Shown: positions 1 through 9,720, numbered from the stretch's first letter. The stretch is DNA of 25,000 nt from Actinidia chinensis (GCA_009663005.1 VIGQ01000677.1:1-25000); one strand, 5' to 3'. Numbers and translations are program-made. The notes: generated by a model from the letters alone, not told the origin.

Positions 1-24
1 AAAATCGTTCCACCTTCCAACTAT

Positions 25-646
25 CTATGCACAAGAAATACAATTAGTCCAACACTAATACTAAATCAAACACATAACACCCTTTATATATATATATATA
101 TATATTACTCCATAGGAACAACGTAAACTCTTGCAATTTTGACATAGATATCTTTATTACACATCATATCTCTCCCAACAAATTACAACACGTATACATA
201 TCTAACAATAACTTCAACATCTCCCATAGGTGTAAGATTATACAACACTATAATCAAGGGTTCATAATTCTTCAACAATACAAATAAATAACCAAACAAA
301 TCTCAACACCTAACCATATCTAAGGAAAACCAAAATCTCAACCCAATCAACAGAACAAAAATCGGTAACATACAATTTTTCACTTACAAAAGGCGACCTT
401 AAAATATATTGCATACTCTCAACATTACGATAGATATTCATCAATATTTTCCACTTCTCACATCACCATGAAAAAAATACATAAAACAAAATAAACACAA
501 GCATGTTCTACTACCATTTTTCAATCCATAATCATCTCACCAACGATGACTTAAACAAGCTCATGAGACTCAAAATTACACTCTTAAACATAAAAAAAAA
601 TCAACACATATGCTTTTTCATCACCTACTAATAATATACCTATTAC
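25..646 (-). other. AT-rich stretch inside the Tekay-like element, possible intron in gag
   Basis: No coding sequence is recognisable here on either strand. On the minus strand it is T-rich, begins with GTAATA right at the end of the 52-codon ORF, and ends in a pyrimidine-rich run followed by two AG dinucleotides (26-25 and 22-21). Using the second AG the reading frame stays open to the window edge. An intron is therefore possible. A decayed coding region or an insertion would look similar. Confidence 0.25.
85..106. repeat. (TA)11 microsatellite
   Basis: An uninterrupted run of alternating T and A. Likely slippage-derived simple repeat with no evident role. Confidence 0.9.
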
Positions 647-801
647 CGCATTAGAAGTGGCTTGGCCATTAGAGTAGCCAATCTGTCTATTGCATCAGGC
701 GAATTCTGAGCACGTAGTTCATACTCCCCTTGCTCCACTCCTTTAGCTGAAACTGATGACTCTTCATCTTCCATTCTCCTAAGTGAATCTCGATGTGCCA
801 T
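643..801 (-). CDS. 52-codon gag-like ORF, probably first coding segment of the Tekay-like element
   Basis: An open frame runs from ATG (801-799) to TAA (645-643), 52 residues, in the position expected of gag 160 nt after the PBS. It begins MAHRDSLRRMEDEESS, is highly charged in its first half and ends in a short helical-looking stretch, AIDRLATLMAKPLLM. Composition is clearly more coding-like than the AT-rich flanks. The last codon overlaps a GTAATA that could be a 5' splice site. It is far shorter than a full gag of several hundred residues, so it is either the first exon of a spliced gag or a truncated remnant. Function is inferred from position; the sequence alone is too short to identify. 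Confidence 0.45.
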   Translation of the reverse strand: MAHRDSLRRMEDEESSVSAKGVEQGEYELRAQNSPDAIDRLATLMAKPLLMR

Positions 802-917
802 TCTTTCTTTCTATATCAAAACCAGGATTAGTATATACAATATATAATTTTGCACATTACTTAACAAACTAACCAACTCCAATAACACCTTAAGTTCAAT
901 ACAATCTAGACACTGAC

Positions 918-1612
918 GCCACATCATAGCCTCGGTTATATACTTTGGCTTAAATCATAACTCTGATACCAAGCTTATCGCACCAACTAATTAGACACAT
1001 TAATACTTAATTAGATGGGATGTGATTGCACAGGTCACTATACCTGCGAACGACTCCTACTGTTCACCATAAATTTAATTTAATAAAAATTACATTACTA
1101 AACATTCTTAGATAATTAAAAATAAACCATTAATATACATCCTGAACTGAAATATAAACAAACTCTTTTTAAAGCTTAAGAAATTTTACAACCAATATAA
1201 AACTTGACGAAACTATGGAAATATAACGGCGATATAACTTCCCAAGTTCTGCTACGACTCCAAACTCAACCAGGAAGCCACCACAACTAAGATTATGACT
1301 ACAGTGAACCAGATAACTATCCATATCTCCACACCTAATAAAACAATTTGTGTAGGTGTGCGCTAAAAGTCAACATGCTCACAATAGATAATCAAACTCA
1401 TAAAAAATGATATAAGCATGCCACACATCATAGATATATATAAATACAAAATGGCAATGTCAATATGCATAATCATATGTGCACGCAAATTTAGATAACG
1501 TTGGCCCAAATATCGATAGCTCGTTATCAAGGATGCCTCACATCGACACCCTACCTCTTATGGCAATGCCACATCATATATAACCTCGTATGCAATGCCA
1601 CATCATAGATAT
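918..1612. repeat. Dispersed short repeats with core GCCACATCATA
   Basis: The core GCCACATCATA occurs near 918, 1568 and 1597, with a one-base-longer variant near 1420 (GCCACACATCATA) and a related GATGCCTCACATCG near 1533. Two copies carry a following ATATAT and two lie beside ACCTCG or CCTCGG. All lie in the LTR end or just past the PBS. They look like short internal duplications of the LTR. Confidence 0.5.
961..971 (-). other. Primer binding site, tRNA-iMet type
   Basis: The minus strand reads TGGTATCAGAG, the complement of the 3' end of plant initiator tRNA-Met including CCA. It lies 4 nt inside the LTR end at 976, the usual place for priming minus-strand cDNA synthesis. Confidence 0.85.
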
Positions 1613-2308
1613 ATCATCATCAATATTAATGTCAAGTCATTTAATTCAATATGAATAAGACTATCTATATTTTTTCACCTGTTACTGCCTTATCCCTCGA
1701 TAAGATCACTCTTAAGATTGCCCCGAAGACTCTTTCCCTTCCTTAGTTCCTGTCATTCACAACTCATTAGTTTTTTAAAATTTATCTCTGGCCCCACACG
1801 GTCTAAATCAATAAAACCAAATAAAGTATGCACTTTTCACATCTCATATAAAGCTTAAACATTGCTATAAAAATACAATATGATAAACCCATTAAGTTCC
1901 AATGCAATACACCAATGCATGATTATAGCTTATACTCCTTCAATATATGATTTAAAACATTAATGGGATGTTTAAACCCTTCTCCGATGCAATATAAGGT
2001 CAAACTTATCTAAAAATAGGCTTAAAGACGTTCAATTTGATAGGTCATGGGTCAAAACTATATCTTGAATGGAGAGGTTATGACCAATGAAAGGTAAACT
2101 AAAATTCTAGAAAACATTGTTGCTATCAACAATTTTGGGTCAAATTTAAATAGCAATATCTCCCAATTTATAAGGATATAGAGTTCTAATTTTATATCAA
2201 TAGAAAGCTCCATGAATCTACTTTCCAACACTTCAAACGGGCATCCAATCCAACTTCTCTAAAAAAAGGTATGCTTATTTTACTAAAGTGTGTTGATTCC
2301 TCTAGCAA

Positions 2309-2546
2309 GTGTCGACACTTCAAACTCAGGTGTCAACATTTTTGGACAGAATGAAATTTTCATTCAGGTGTCGACACTTCAAACTCAGGTGTCGACACTT
2401 TGAGACAGAATGTGTCGACACTTCAAACTCAGGTGTCAACATTTTTGGACAGAATGAAATTTTCATTCAGGTGTCGACACTTCAAACTCAGGTGTCGACA
2501 CTTTGAGACAGAATGTGTCGACACTTCAAATTCAGGTGTTGACACT
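2309..2546. repeat. Tandem 103-bp repeat built of GTGTCGACAC palindromes, inside the Tekay-like LTR
   Basis: Two adjacent 103-bp units (2310-2412 and 2413-2515) are identical by eye, followed by a diverged partial third from 2516. Each unit carries three perfect GTGTCGACAC palindromes and one mutated form, GTGTCAACAT. Perfect copies start at 2309, 2368, 2389, 2412, 2471, 2492 and 2515 (spacing 59, 21, 23, 59, 21, 23). The first is part of a 14-nt palindrome, AAGTGTCGACACTT. The array is in the transcribed part of the LTR, so it could act as DNA binding sites or fold in RNA. No function is shown. Confidence 0.9.
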
Positions 2547-2980
2547 TTATGACAGAGAATAAATTTTCATTTTAGCTCGAAAATGGCTTCTTCTAGCCCA
2601 AATTCTACAACACCAATCACCTCACTCACTCCTACATAGCCCGTAAGAGATCTAAAGATACCAAAATGATATTAGAAAGCTATAAACAAGTATTAATCAA
2701 TCTAAAACTCACAAACATGAATGAATTTGGGATTTCTACTATGAAACCCTCAATTTCTTCCTCTTTCATCTTCCTCCTCCAAATTCATGGCTCAAACATG
2801 CTAGACTTCAACAAGATTAACATAGAACAAGATGAAACTTACTTCAATTGATGAAGATAAGATGCAAACAAGCCTTCTCCTTGAATTCTCTTCTTTTTCC
2901 TTTCTTTCCCTTTTCTTTTCTTTCTTCCTATTTTCTTTCTCTCTTTCTCAGCTTTTCCCTAACTCTTTCTTTCTTCTCCT

Positions 2981-3006
2981 TCTATCTATCTATCTATCTA
3001 TCTATA
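2981..3006. repeat. (TCTA)6 microsatellite beside a 100-bp pyrimidine tract
   Basis: TCTA is repeated without interruption, preceded by a CT/TTC-rich tract from about 2888. On the LTR's own (minus) strand these are TAGA repeats and a purine-rich tract just downstream of the TATA box, near the expected transcription start. Confidence 0.85.
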
Positions 3007-3010
3007 TACA

Positions 3011-3018
3011 TATTTATA
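3011..3018 (-). promoter_or_regulatory. TATA box of the Tekay-like LTR
   Basis: The minus strand reads TTATAAATA here, about 250 bp inside the LTR start and followed by a purine-rich region. This is the best TATA match in the 5' part of the LTR and is the likely element promoter. No transcript evidence is available. Confidence 0.5.
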
Positions 3019-3350
3019 AGCATCAAAGAAAAACGCGATGTGTGTCCCTGACTCATCCAACTCTTTGTCCAAATTATACTTTTTTTTCCTTGGATTATAT
3101 GTACTATCATACATTAGTTAAATATTTATACTTGCATCCCACAATCTTTTAATAACATTACTTAAAACTCCAGAGATTTATAATACCAGAAAATTAATTT
3201 GTAAATGACTAAAATCGAAAAGACGGATCTCACATTTAATCCGTAGTTTATGTCTGGTAGCGACATCATAAAAGACTTAGAAAACTCCCTACCTTCCTGA
3301 ATATTTGACCATTTAAGAGAAAAATTGTACATGGTTGACAATGTCACTAG

Positions 3351-5590
3351 GCTCCCTTCATCCCCTAGGGAGGATCCCCCTAGCCCTGAGGGTGTCCTTC
3401 GACTGCTATTTTACCTCCGATTGAACGGAAAACCAATACCATGACTCAAGGCTAGTTGGATCGCCTAGAGAGTCATGCTCCATTCCGTCGAGCATCCAAA
3501 TTAGGTTACCTGAGGAGAACAAGACCATAGTGTCTACCCGCCTAGGTAAGGTGGCCTTTATGAGGCTGCCTTTCATGTCGGTCATCGTCTTTCACTCCAT
3601 CCCATTATTGGATTCTGTACTTCTACAACATATGTCCCGCCCAGATCATTCCCAAATACGTGGCGAAGTCTTGTCTGTGCGGTAGTACTGTGGCGAGCTC
3701 ACAAATTATCCCTATCCCTTAACGAGTTCAGGAGCCTGATCACTTTGTACAAAAATCCAAAGTCGGACTCCGAATGGCTCTACTTCAAGTCTAGGCTAAA
3801 GAAGACCCCACTTGGGGGGTATCCCAACAACATCAAGGGATGGAAAAAGAAATTCTCTTTATCTTGAGAAATGACTAGGAGTTATCCTCGGGGATATCTA
3901 GGGACACCGGGGTTCCAAGTGTCACGAGGTCATGGGTGTTAGTTTTTATTTGAAAAAGTCATTCTTTTAATTGATAAGTGTAGCATCTCTTCCACGACTA
4001 ATATGTGTTCTTCGATTTTTAGGTAAGCGCTACAATAAACTGCTTATTTTTTTTCTACGACCAGCAGCAATGATTGATGGGATCCCAGATTCGTTAAGAG
4101 GGGGACCACCTTTACCATTGGAAGTTCTCTAATCAAAGTCCTTCCGTAGGTACTTCAAGCTCTTCCCCTACATCAATGGCGTTCAGTGGCGAGGACAATT
4201 TCGAGAAAATACCGATAGGCGTGCAACTCCCATGGCGGGTGACGATAGTAAGTCCTGCCATTCCTCGAGATTAACCCTCGAGATGACCACTTTGAGGTAA
4301 GCTCGGTGGAGTACTTAGGACTTAGGAGGAGGAGAGGCAGGTTTTACCTTGCCTCCTATAAGATAATGTTAGCAATCCTTAGGGCAAATATCGGACCCTC
4401 TTTCTGTGGTTTAGGGGGAACTAGGTATCGTTTAAGGCTCAGCTCTAACTTTAGCTCGGAGGTCTAGCAGATCCACGATTGCCCCCTTAAAAACAACACT
4501 TAGATCAGATGGTACGACCTTCTCTTTTCTAAGTGGTTTTATCTCATTTATTGATTGATATTGGTTTTTATTTTATAGCTAATGTCAAAAAAACCGTCTA
4601 AGAGTGTAAGTTTGGTGGCAGGTCGACCCTGGCTGCCAAGGGATAAACCATTGGCGAGAAATCCCCGAGATGATACACCAGATATCACTCCTTCCAAGAA
4701 AGGCAAAGTTGCATCTGACGCAGAAAAAGGGTCCCACGTTGCTGTCTGAGGAGAAAAGAAAAGGATCTTCTTTCAGCCCCAAGCTAAGCTAGGTCGTCGC
4801 CAGTAAGGTGTCAACACTCTGGCTTCTAGAGAGGGTAACCCTCGGCCAACCCGAGTGCATTTTGGGCTTAACGCCTCCTTTTGTAAAAGTCCCATTGGGG
4901 CTACAAAGCTCCTCGAAGTGTGGTCCCACGTCTCGACAAGGAGGCGGTAGGTAAATTGGATCTTGACCGGCATCTCTACACCCCCTCTATTTTTACGGGT
5001 TGGCCCAGATATTATCCTTCTTTAAGTCAAAATCATCCTTCTGCTTCTTATTCTTTCAATATCAATGTTTTATATTTGGTGTGCTTGCTCTCCCTTGCCC
5101 GGATGTGGCAGGGAGTTCAGGATGAGGGATTGACTCAGCAGGCTTGGGCTGCCTCAGTTTAGAGGCAACTAGTCCTAGATTGGAAAGACAATTGGCCGAG
5201 CTCAAATCTGAGACACAGGCTATTGACGAGCTAAAGGAAAACTAAGAGACGCCACTGTGGCGAGGTTGGAGGCAAAGGTGACCTTGTTGAAGGAGAAGGA
5301 AGCTTTGCAAGAAGTCATGTTATCGGACTAGGAGCTATAAATTTTACGACTTCCAGATACTTTTGGTCAGGCTTCGACTTTGCAAAAGGCAAATTGGCCA
5401 TCGCTATCACAACCTCGACTCCAATACATGGGAATGTGATGTCGATCTTCTTGAGGAAGAGGAAGAACCGGAAGAAGGAGATGAAGGAGAAAGATAAGGA
5501 AGACAGAGAGAAGGGTGTACCACCCCCTATCTTCTTAAATACTTGTAAAAACGTTTTTTTATGTGCGAGATGTCCTTTCCAACTTTTATG
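3351..5590 (+). pseudogene. Antisense accessory ORF of Tat-1, 'putative gypsy type transposon' (Transposase_28-like) protein, decayed
   Basis: Coding traces run through several frames from ATG at 3441 (MTQG, then LDRL in frame). A second frame gives IRLPEEN and STRLGKVAF-like pieces. From 3721 comes the most conserved block: NEFRSLITLYKNPKSDSEWL, then YFK-RLKKTPLGGYPNNIKGWKKKF. The second half is Lys/Ser-rich near 4580-4760 (KKPSK, KKGKVASDAEKG), has a coiled-coil-like LERQLAELKSETQAIDELKE near 5177, and ends in an acidic run EEEEEPEEGDEGE near 5450. Two T-rich stretches ending in AG (about 3950-4031 and 4530-4577) look like introns. This architecture is typical of the PF04195-type ORF found antisense in Tat elements. 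Several stops and frameshifts make it a pseudogene. Role in the element is unknown; homology to Tat-2's copy on the minus strand supports the call. Confidence 0.72.
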
Positions 5591-5654
5591 AACAACAGTT
5601 CCTTTTCCATATGATGCCTTCTTTATGCTTTCTCCTTATAACAATGGATTCGTC

Positions 5655-6115
5655 TACTTGGCGATATCTTAATAATGGAGTTTGGGGGCGAGGTAAGCTG
5701 GCGAGCATAACTCATACATCTGGTGAACAAAACATTGTGTAACAATAAATTTAATTCCCTTAGTTAGGCAATATCAAACTTAATTTGGGTGTCTAGATTA
5801 TCATGGCCGATTACATTTGGTGATAAGATGCCTTGGCGCCTAATTTATAAATGTTCCAATAACAGCCAATAGGCTATCTTGATATTGGCAATAACAATTT
5901 GTTTTAATCTATTTTTATTACAAAACTGGGCGACTCAGAGTGCGATAACATTTGAAATGTAAGGGCGACACAAACTATTTTAGCAAATATTGGTGATTTA
6001 ATGAAGTTTTGGATTCGAATAAGTTTTCATAGGGATTTTTGGCGATCAAAATCCGTAATTCATTATTAAAACATGTTTGGGCGACATCACATTACGTAGG
6101 CAATCTTGTAAGAGG
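5655..6115 (-). repeat. Tat-1 spacer with many TTGGCGA/GGGCGA (minus strand TCGCCAA) motifs
   Basis: This stretch between the antisense ORF and integrase has no coding signal. Short motifs recur, such as TTGGCGA near 5659 and 6040, GGGCGA near 5686, 5928, 5965 and 6078, TGGCGA near 5700, and degenerate GGCAAT or GGTGAT forms between them. On the element's own strand these read TCGCC(A/C). Tat-2 has the same kind of spacer. Confidence 0.55.
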
Positions 6116-6119
6116 GTGA

Positions 6120-7030
6120 TCATAAAGACTACTGGTAATACTTTTCAAGTAGTAAGCATTCCAGGTATGATGTAAGTGCCGGGATGAGGTTAGTGCCCTT
6201 CCCATTCATGTCCTATAGCCATAAGTTCCGCGCCTAGATACTTTACAACTTTGTAAGGACCTTTCAAGTAGGGGCTGACTTCCAGTAATTATGCTCCTTT
6301 GTAGACAAAGTGACTTTCCCTCAAGAGTTATCACCAGGAAAAAATGATCTACGCCTAAACCTTTAGTTGTAGTATTGGCGCTTTAGTGCTTGTATCACTT
6401 GGCATACCTCAGCTCATTCCTTTTTTTCGTCAATGAGATCAAGGTTAAGCCTAGCTCGGCCTCTTATTCTCCTTGTCAAAATTAGAGGTCTTGAAGTTCA
6501 CCAATTCCTATCTCGCAGCTCGTATGACTGATTAGTTCTATATACCATCGAATACGCATCTCACCTGTGGGGATCCTGCCGTCATGTTGGTGTAAGTCCC
6601 ATATATAATTGGAAGGTCTTTCGCCCATTTGGCCTTAGATTTTTCCAACCTTGCCCTTGATTCCTCCTATATTCCTGTTGGTGACTTCTACTTGAGCCAA
6701 TGTGCCTGAGGATACCGGCGAGAAAAAATGGTTGGAGATGGTGAGGTCCAACAAAAAGCTTGAACCTATCCTTTCAAACTATTTGGTGGTTGGTTCGAGA
6801 CATACCTTTGGAATCCAAATTGATAAATGATACTTTTCCAAACCAAATTCCGGTCTTTCTTTTCTATGATTTTGGCGGAGTTCTATCTTCTATCCCTTCA
6901 TGAAATAGTCTTGGCAACAATCAAAAATTTTCTTATCAATAAGAGCCTGAGGTAGAGGCTCCAGTATGTCTATTCCCCATAAGTGAATGTCATAGATTGG
7001 TCATTGGCACCATTTCGATATGGGGGCGAT
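6120..7030 (-). pseudogene. Tat-1 integrase fragment (catalytic core to C-terminal domain), decayed
   Basis: Minus-strand translation in shifting frames gives, in order, WGIDILEPLPQA (core start, near 6980), LVWKSIIYQFG-like, LAQVEVTNRNIGG (near 6680), KAKWAKDLP, then ELRDRNW-like and LNLDLIDEKKE (near 6450), RRRSFFPGD, and the C-terminal LKGPYKVVKYLGA (near 6260). These are landmarks of Ty3/gypsy integrase of the Tat lineage, which inserts the cDNA in the nucleus. The zinc-binding N-terminus and the first part of the core are missing. Many stops and frameshifts mean it is inactive. The fragment starts abruptly next to copia RT sequence (7030-7078). Confidence 0.75.
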
Positions 7031-7078
7031 GACGCCCCTACATCATTCCAATGCGTAGAGTATCATTAAGTATAAAAT
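7030..7078 (-). other. Junction between copia RT and Tat-1 integrase
   Basis: On the minus strand, copia RT is readable up to HMQPARF (about 7078), and Tat integrase-like sequence is readable from about 7025 (EMVPMTN). The 50 bp between belong clearly to neither. Both partners are on the same strand and both are truncated here. No LTR or target duplication is visible, so the join looks like a deletion or recombination breakpoint. Confidence 0.6.
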
Positions 7079-7480
7079 CTAGCTGGCTGCATATGTAGAT
7101 ATCTTCTAAAGATTGCAATTAAAAAGAGTCATGACGTATGGTTACCAAATTTCATAATAAAAATGTAATGCCAGGACAAGAGAACTCGAATATATTTAAG
7201 TATGGCACACTGGATGAAAATATTTCCTCATAATCAATATTTTTTTAATGTAAATTCTTTGGCCCACCACAATCTAACTTGAAAGTCTTAACGAAATCAT
7301 ATGGTCCTTTTTTCATATTATAGACCCACTTAAGCCAATGCGTTTAACATTGACAGGAGCTCTACAAGTTCCTAAACAAGATAGAGTACATAGACTCTAT
7401 CCCAAACTTTATAGAACTTTGTCAATTCTCGAATCTTTATCAGAAATAGTCTCGTTGTAGCTACTAGGATCCAAATCAAG
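7078..7480 (-). pseudogene. Copia reverse transcriptase, N-terminal part, truncated
   Basis: Minus-strand translation gives FYKVWDRVYVL (near 7410), LKYIRVLLSWHYIF (near 7195), KFGNHTS and YLHMQPARF (near 7090). These correspond to the copia RT stretch around 'KVWELV', 'LKSIRILLS' and the 'IYM-QP-GF' segment just after the first catalytic region. The YVDD catalytic motif lies beyond the truncation and is absent. Several in-frame stops are present. The RT would have copied the element RNA into cDNA. Confidence 0.7.
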
Positions 7481-7689
7481 TGCTATCAGAGACAACCTCT
7501 CCTAAACAACGTGAAAATCGGTAGAGTTGCCCTGACAATCTTTCCCTACAATGTAGCTCTTGCCGTATCTAAAAGTGCTGAAGTAGTAGTTTCTAGAACA
7601 TCCTTTATTGGATTAGAATTTCCTTCTAATGGTTCTATGAGAGGATAAGACCAAAATCTCTAAGATAAATCTATCAATAGCTGGGCGTC

Positions 7690-8620
7690 CATCATATAAT
7701 GTACTTCCAAAAAATAACATTATGCTCACTAATAATATATGTTATATGAGCTCATAAAATAACCAGCTTTAGTTCCTTTAGCGATATCTATAAAATAGCA
7801 TAATTTAACCTTAGTATTTCAACTTCCCACTCTTTCCTTAAGCACATATACTGGACATCCATATTCTGTAGTGTTGCTATACTAGCTTGTGACCAGTCTA
7901 CAACTCTATGGGAGTGTTTGAAATAGATTATTGGAATCGAGTTTAGAATGTAAGTTGTTGGTTTCTAAAGGCATATCCCCATAGGAACTTTGGTAGATCA
8001 TAAAATAACTCATCCATTAGACCATGACCAGTATATAAAGAGTTTGGTTTTCTTTCTGCCATACAATCTGTTGAGGCCAACCTGGTGCTGACAACTGAGA
8101 GATAATATCCCATTATCCAATAAATACTTATCAAAGTTACCAGAGATGTATTCGCCCCTACGATCGGATCGAAGTGATTTTATGTTCTTAACTCGTTGCT
8201 TCTCTGCTTCAGATTAAAATTTTTGAACTTTGTCAAATGCCTAGGACTACGGTTGTAACAAAGATAAACATAATCATACCTTGAGTAATAGCAATAAAAT
8301 TAATGAAATATTCAAAACTCCATCTGGCCCTATTCATTTAGGGCGTCCACACACATTGTATGATTAACTCTAATACACATTGGATCTATTGCCCTTGCTG
8401 TAAATGGCCTTTTAGTCATTTTTTTCCTTAAAACAGATGTACGACATAGGTAAGGATTAAATAGTCAAAGAGATAAATGGTAATCTTTAAACAATCTATC
8501 AATCTTCTTTGATTAATAAACCAAGTCTTAGATGCCAAGGTACGTGGATTGTTAGAAAAAAGAAGGTCTTTTGTTAAGTGACAAGTTTGTGACTTATTCA
8601 ATTTAGTGTACATATCTCAT
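7690..8620 (-). pseudogene. Copia GAG-pre-integrase and integrase, decayed
   Basis: From the right, minus frame 8613-8428 contains FINQRRLIDCL, the 'INQ-RI-RLVK' segment of the GAG-pre-integrase zinc region, though most zinc ligands are lost. KAIYSKGNRSNVY (near 8400), NVCGR and GVLNISL follow. The core continues through FKNFNLKQRSNELRT, HFDPIVG (near 8165), IYWIMGYYLSVVSTR, AERKPNSLYTGHG and DLPKFLWGYA (8134-7960). The expected catalytic Asp/Glu residues are altered or in other frames. A weaker tail (KELKLVIL, MDAQLL) reaches about 7690. It would have integrated the cDNA; it is clearly dead. Confidence 0.78.
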
Positions 8621-8659
8621 ACATCTTAGAAGTAATTAATAAAGACCTCAATCATTTTT

Positions 8660-9000
8660 TTTGAGCATATAAAGGATTCATTTAATTTATAAAAATATTT
8701 TTATTAAATAAAATAGGACTATTCTTGTTTAAACAAAGCAGAAAACTGCTAATCATTTTTTCTAATGTAGAGACAAATAAATAGTTCAATAAAACTAATA
8801 TTTTATTTCGAAGAAAATAATTAATTCTACTACTCCTACAGACATGTAGCAAAACTCTTACTTTTGATTCAAGTTGCCAAAGTAATCTCATCATCAATTA
8901 GTTTTTGATTTTTTTAAAATTTTCTTAAAGTGTTTACAAATGTGATTAGTGCACCGGAATCTACACACAAGAAATTTGACAGAAGTACCTGCAATAAGAC
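8660..9000 (-). pseudogene. Copia aspartic protease region, decayed
   Basis: Minus frame 9091-8894 runs from the gag knuckle into CRFRCTNHICKHF (about 8950-8912), which corresponds to the copia protease active-site region 'DSGATNHVC'; the catalytic Asp-Ser-Gly has been lost. The next frame, 8897-8682, shows NKILVLLNYLFVSTLEKMIS and SFLLCLNKNSPILFNKNIF, matching the downstream 'L--LYVP-L-RNLISVS-L' and 'FN---VFI' segments. The protease would cleave the polyprotein. The active-site loss and frameshift show it is inactive. Confidence 0.72.
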
Positions 9001-9025
9001 TTACTTCAAAACAGTGATTCGGTGG

Positions 9026-9720
9026 ATAGTTCCTCTTCCAATGACCCGCAAACTCACAGCGAAAACACTTTACACTTTGGTTTTGGATCATTTAACTTTC
9101 TTCCCTTTGGTTTTGAAAAAAAAATGAAGATTTTCAACATTTTTAATACTAGGATAAACTTTGATAATACATCCGCTACTTGTAGTGCGTTTACAAAGTT
9201 CACGTAAAGTATACAATCCATTTTATTAATACTACCAATTGAGCTTAAACTGATTCAAAGAGTGGCAGCGACTAAGGATAATATCAATTTGAGATTCAGC
9301 ATCAATCCCATCCACAAGAATTCCAGCGTATTTGAAATGGTCAAACATTTTAAACGTATTCTCTCACTGGAGGTTACCTTCAGTCATCTTAGTATCATCA
9401 ATTACTCTAATGGCCATCTTTCCTAGTAGGTCATCGTTTTCCCAAACACTCTTTGCGGCTCAGGTCATATCCCTAGCACTCAAATATCTTTTAGTTTTGT
9501 TGTAAAACAGAAGATATCGAAGCTAAAATAAGCAATGTGCCATCTCATACAGGTTTAACACCTTTTTTTTTATATTTTGCTAACTCAGGCTCTCGGGCAT
9601 TGGCCAACAGGAAGGACTGGATGTTCTCAAGTAAAATATACTGGTATCCTTCAGTAGTGAGTAAATGTCTATATATTCTATTCCATTCTAATAGTTTGGT
9701 TCAGTCAAACTGATTGCAAG
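9026..9720 (-). pseudogene. Copia gag (UBN2-type) with CCHC-like zinc knuckle, decayed
   Basis: Minus-strand pieces in order are LLTTEGYQYILLEN (near 9660), FLLANAREPELA, AAKSVWENDDLLGKMAIRVI (near 9450), FKMFDHFKYAGILVDGID and SQIDIILSRC (9365-9270), then VNALQVADVL (near 9190). This is the usual copia gag layout. The knuckle is CFRCEFAGHWKRNY (9067-9026), a C-X2-C-X4-H-X4-C motif with the last Cys changed to Tyr. Gag packages element RNA into particles. Stops and at least two frame changes break it. Confidence 0.75.

Larger units (their letters stand above)
1..3265 (-). mobile_element. Tekay/Del-like Ty3/gypsy chromovirus, 5' end only (internal region truncated by window edge)
   Basis: Read on the minus strand this is LTR (3265 to 976), a 4-nt spacer, a primer binding site TGGTATCAGAG (971-961), a leader, then a short gag-like ORF starting at 801. 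That order is the 5' end of an LTR retrotransposon. The iMet primer site, the LTR over 2 kb long and the GTGTCGACAC-rich 5' transcribed region are what I associate with Tekay-type chromoviruses. The lineage call is inference, since no RT, integrase or chromodomain lies inside the window. The rest of the element would lie left of position 1. Whether it is complete or a solo 5' fragment cannot be told. Confidence 0.7.
976..3265 (-). repeat. Long terminal repeat (5' LTR) of the Tekay-like element, 2290 bp
   Basis: On the minus strand the LTR begins TGTCGCTACC (3265-3256) and ends GGTGCGATA (984-976), an inverted repeat of the start with one missing base and one C-to-T change. The tRNA-iMet PBS follows 4 nt later, which fixes the 3' boundary. 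A TATA box (TATAAATA, 3018-3011) puts transcription start near 2985, so U3 is about 280 bp and the transcribed R/U5 part about 2 kb. The palindrome array at 2309-2546 and the short GCCACATCATA repeats lie in the transcribed part. The partner 3' LTR is outside the window, so identity and age cannot be measured. Confidence 0.72.
3351..7030 (-). mobile_element. Tat-lineage Ty3/gypsy element (Tat-1), 3' portion, oriented on minus strand
   Basis: The minus strand carries a Tat-type integrase fragment (about 7030-6120), then a spacer rich in TCGCCA motifs. The plus strand carries an antisense accessory ORF (3351-5590). The order integrase, spacer, antisense ORF is the same as in Tat-2 (18421-22330) in mirror orientation. 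Gag, protease, RT and both LTRs are absent. On the left the sequence stops 85 bp from the Tekay-like LTR; on the right it meets a copia RT fragment. The Tekay-like element may have inserted into Tat-1, in which case the missing 3' LTR could lie left of the window. Confidence 0.7.

Noticed and set aside
2309..2546. CRISPR-like array of short repeats
   Set aside because: The repeats are palindromes in a 103-bp tandem unit with near-identical 'spacers', inside a plant LTR. There are no unique spacers, no cas genes and the genome is eukaryotic.
2832..3152. Plus-strand ORF of 106 codons, rich in Phe, Ser and Leu
   Set aside because: It is the translation of a pyrimidine tract and TCTA microsatellite inside the minus-strand LTR; no coding character.
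4773..5162. Overlapping plus and minus ORFs (66 and 80 codons) in the Tat-1 accessory ORF region
   Set aside because: The minus frame is a shadow; the plus frame is at best one piece of the decayed accessory ORF and was merged into it.
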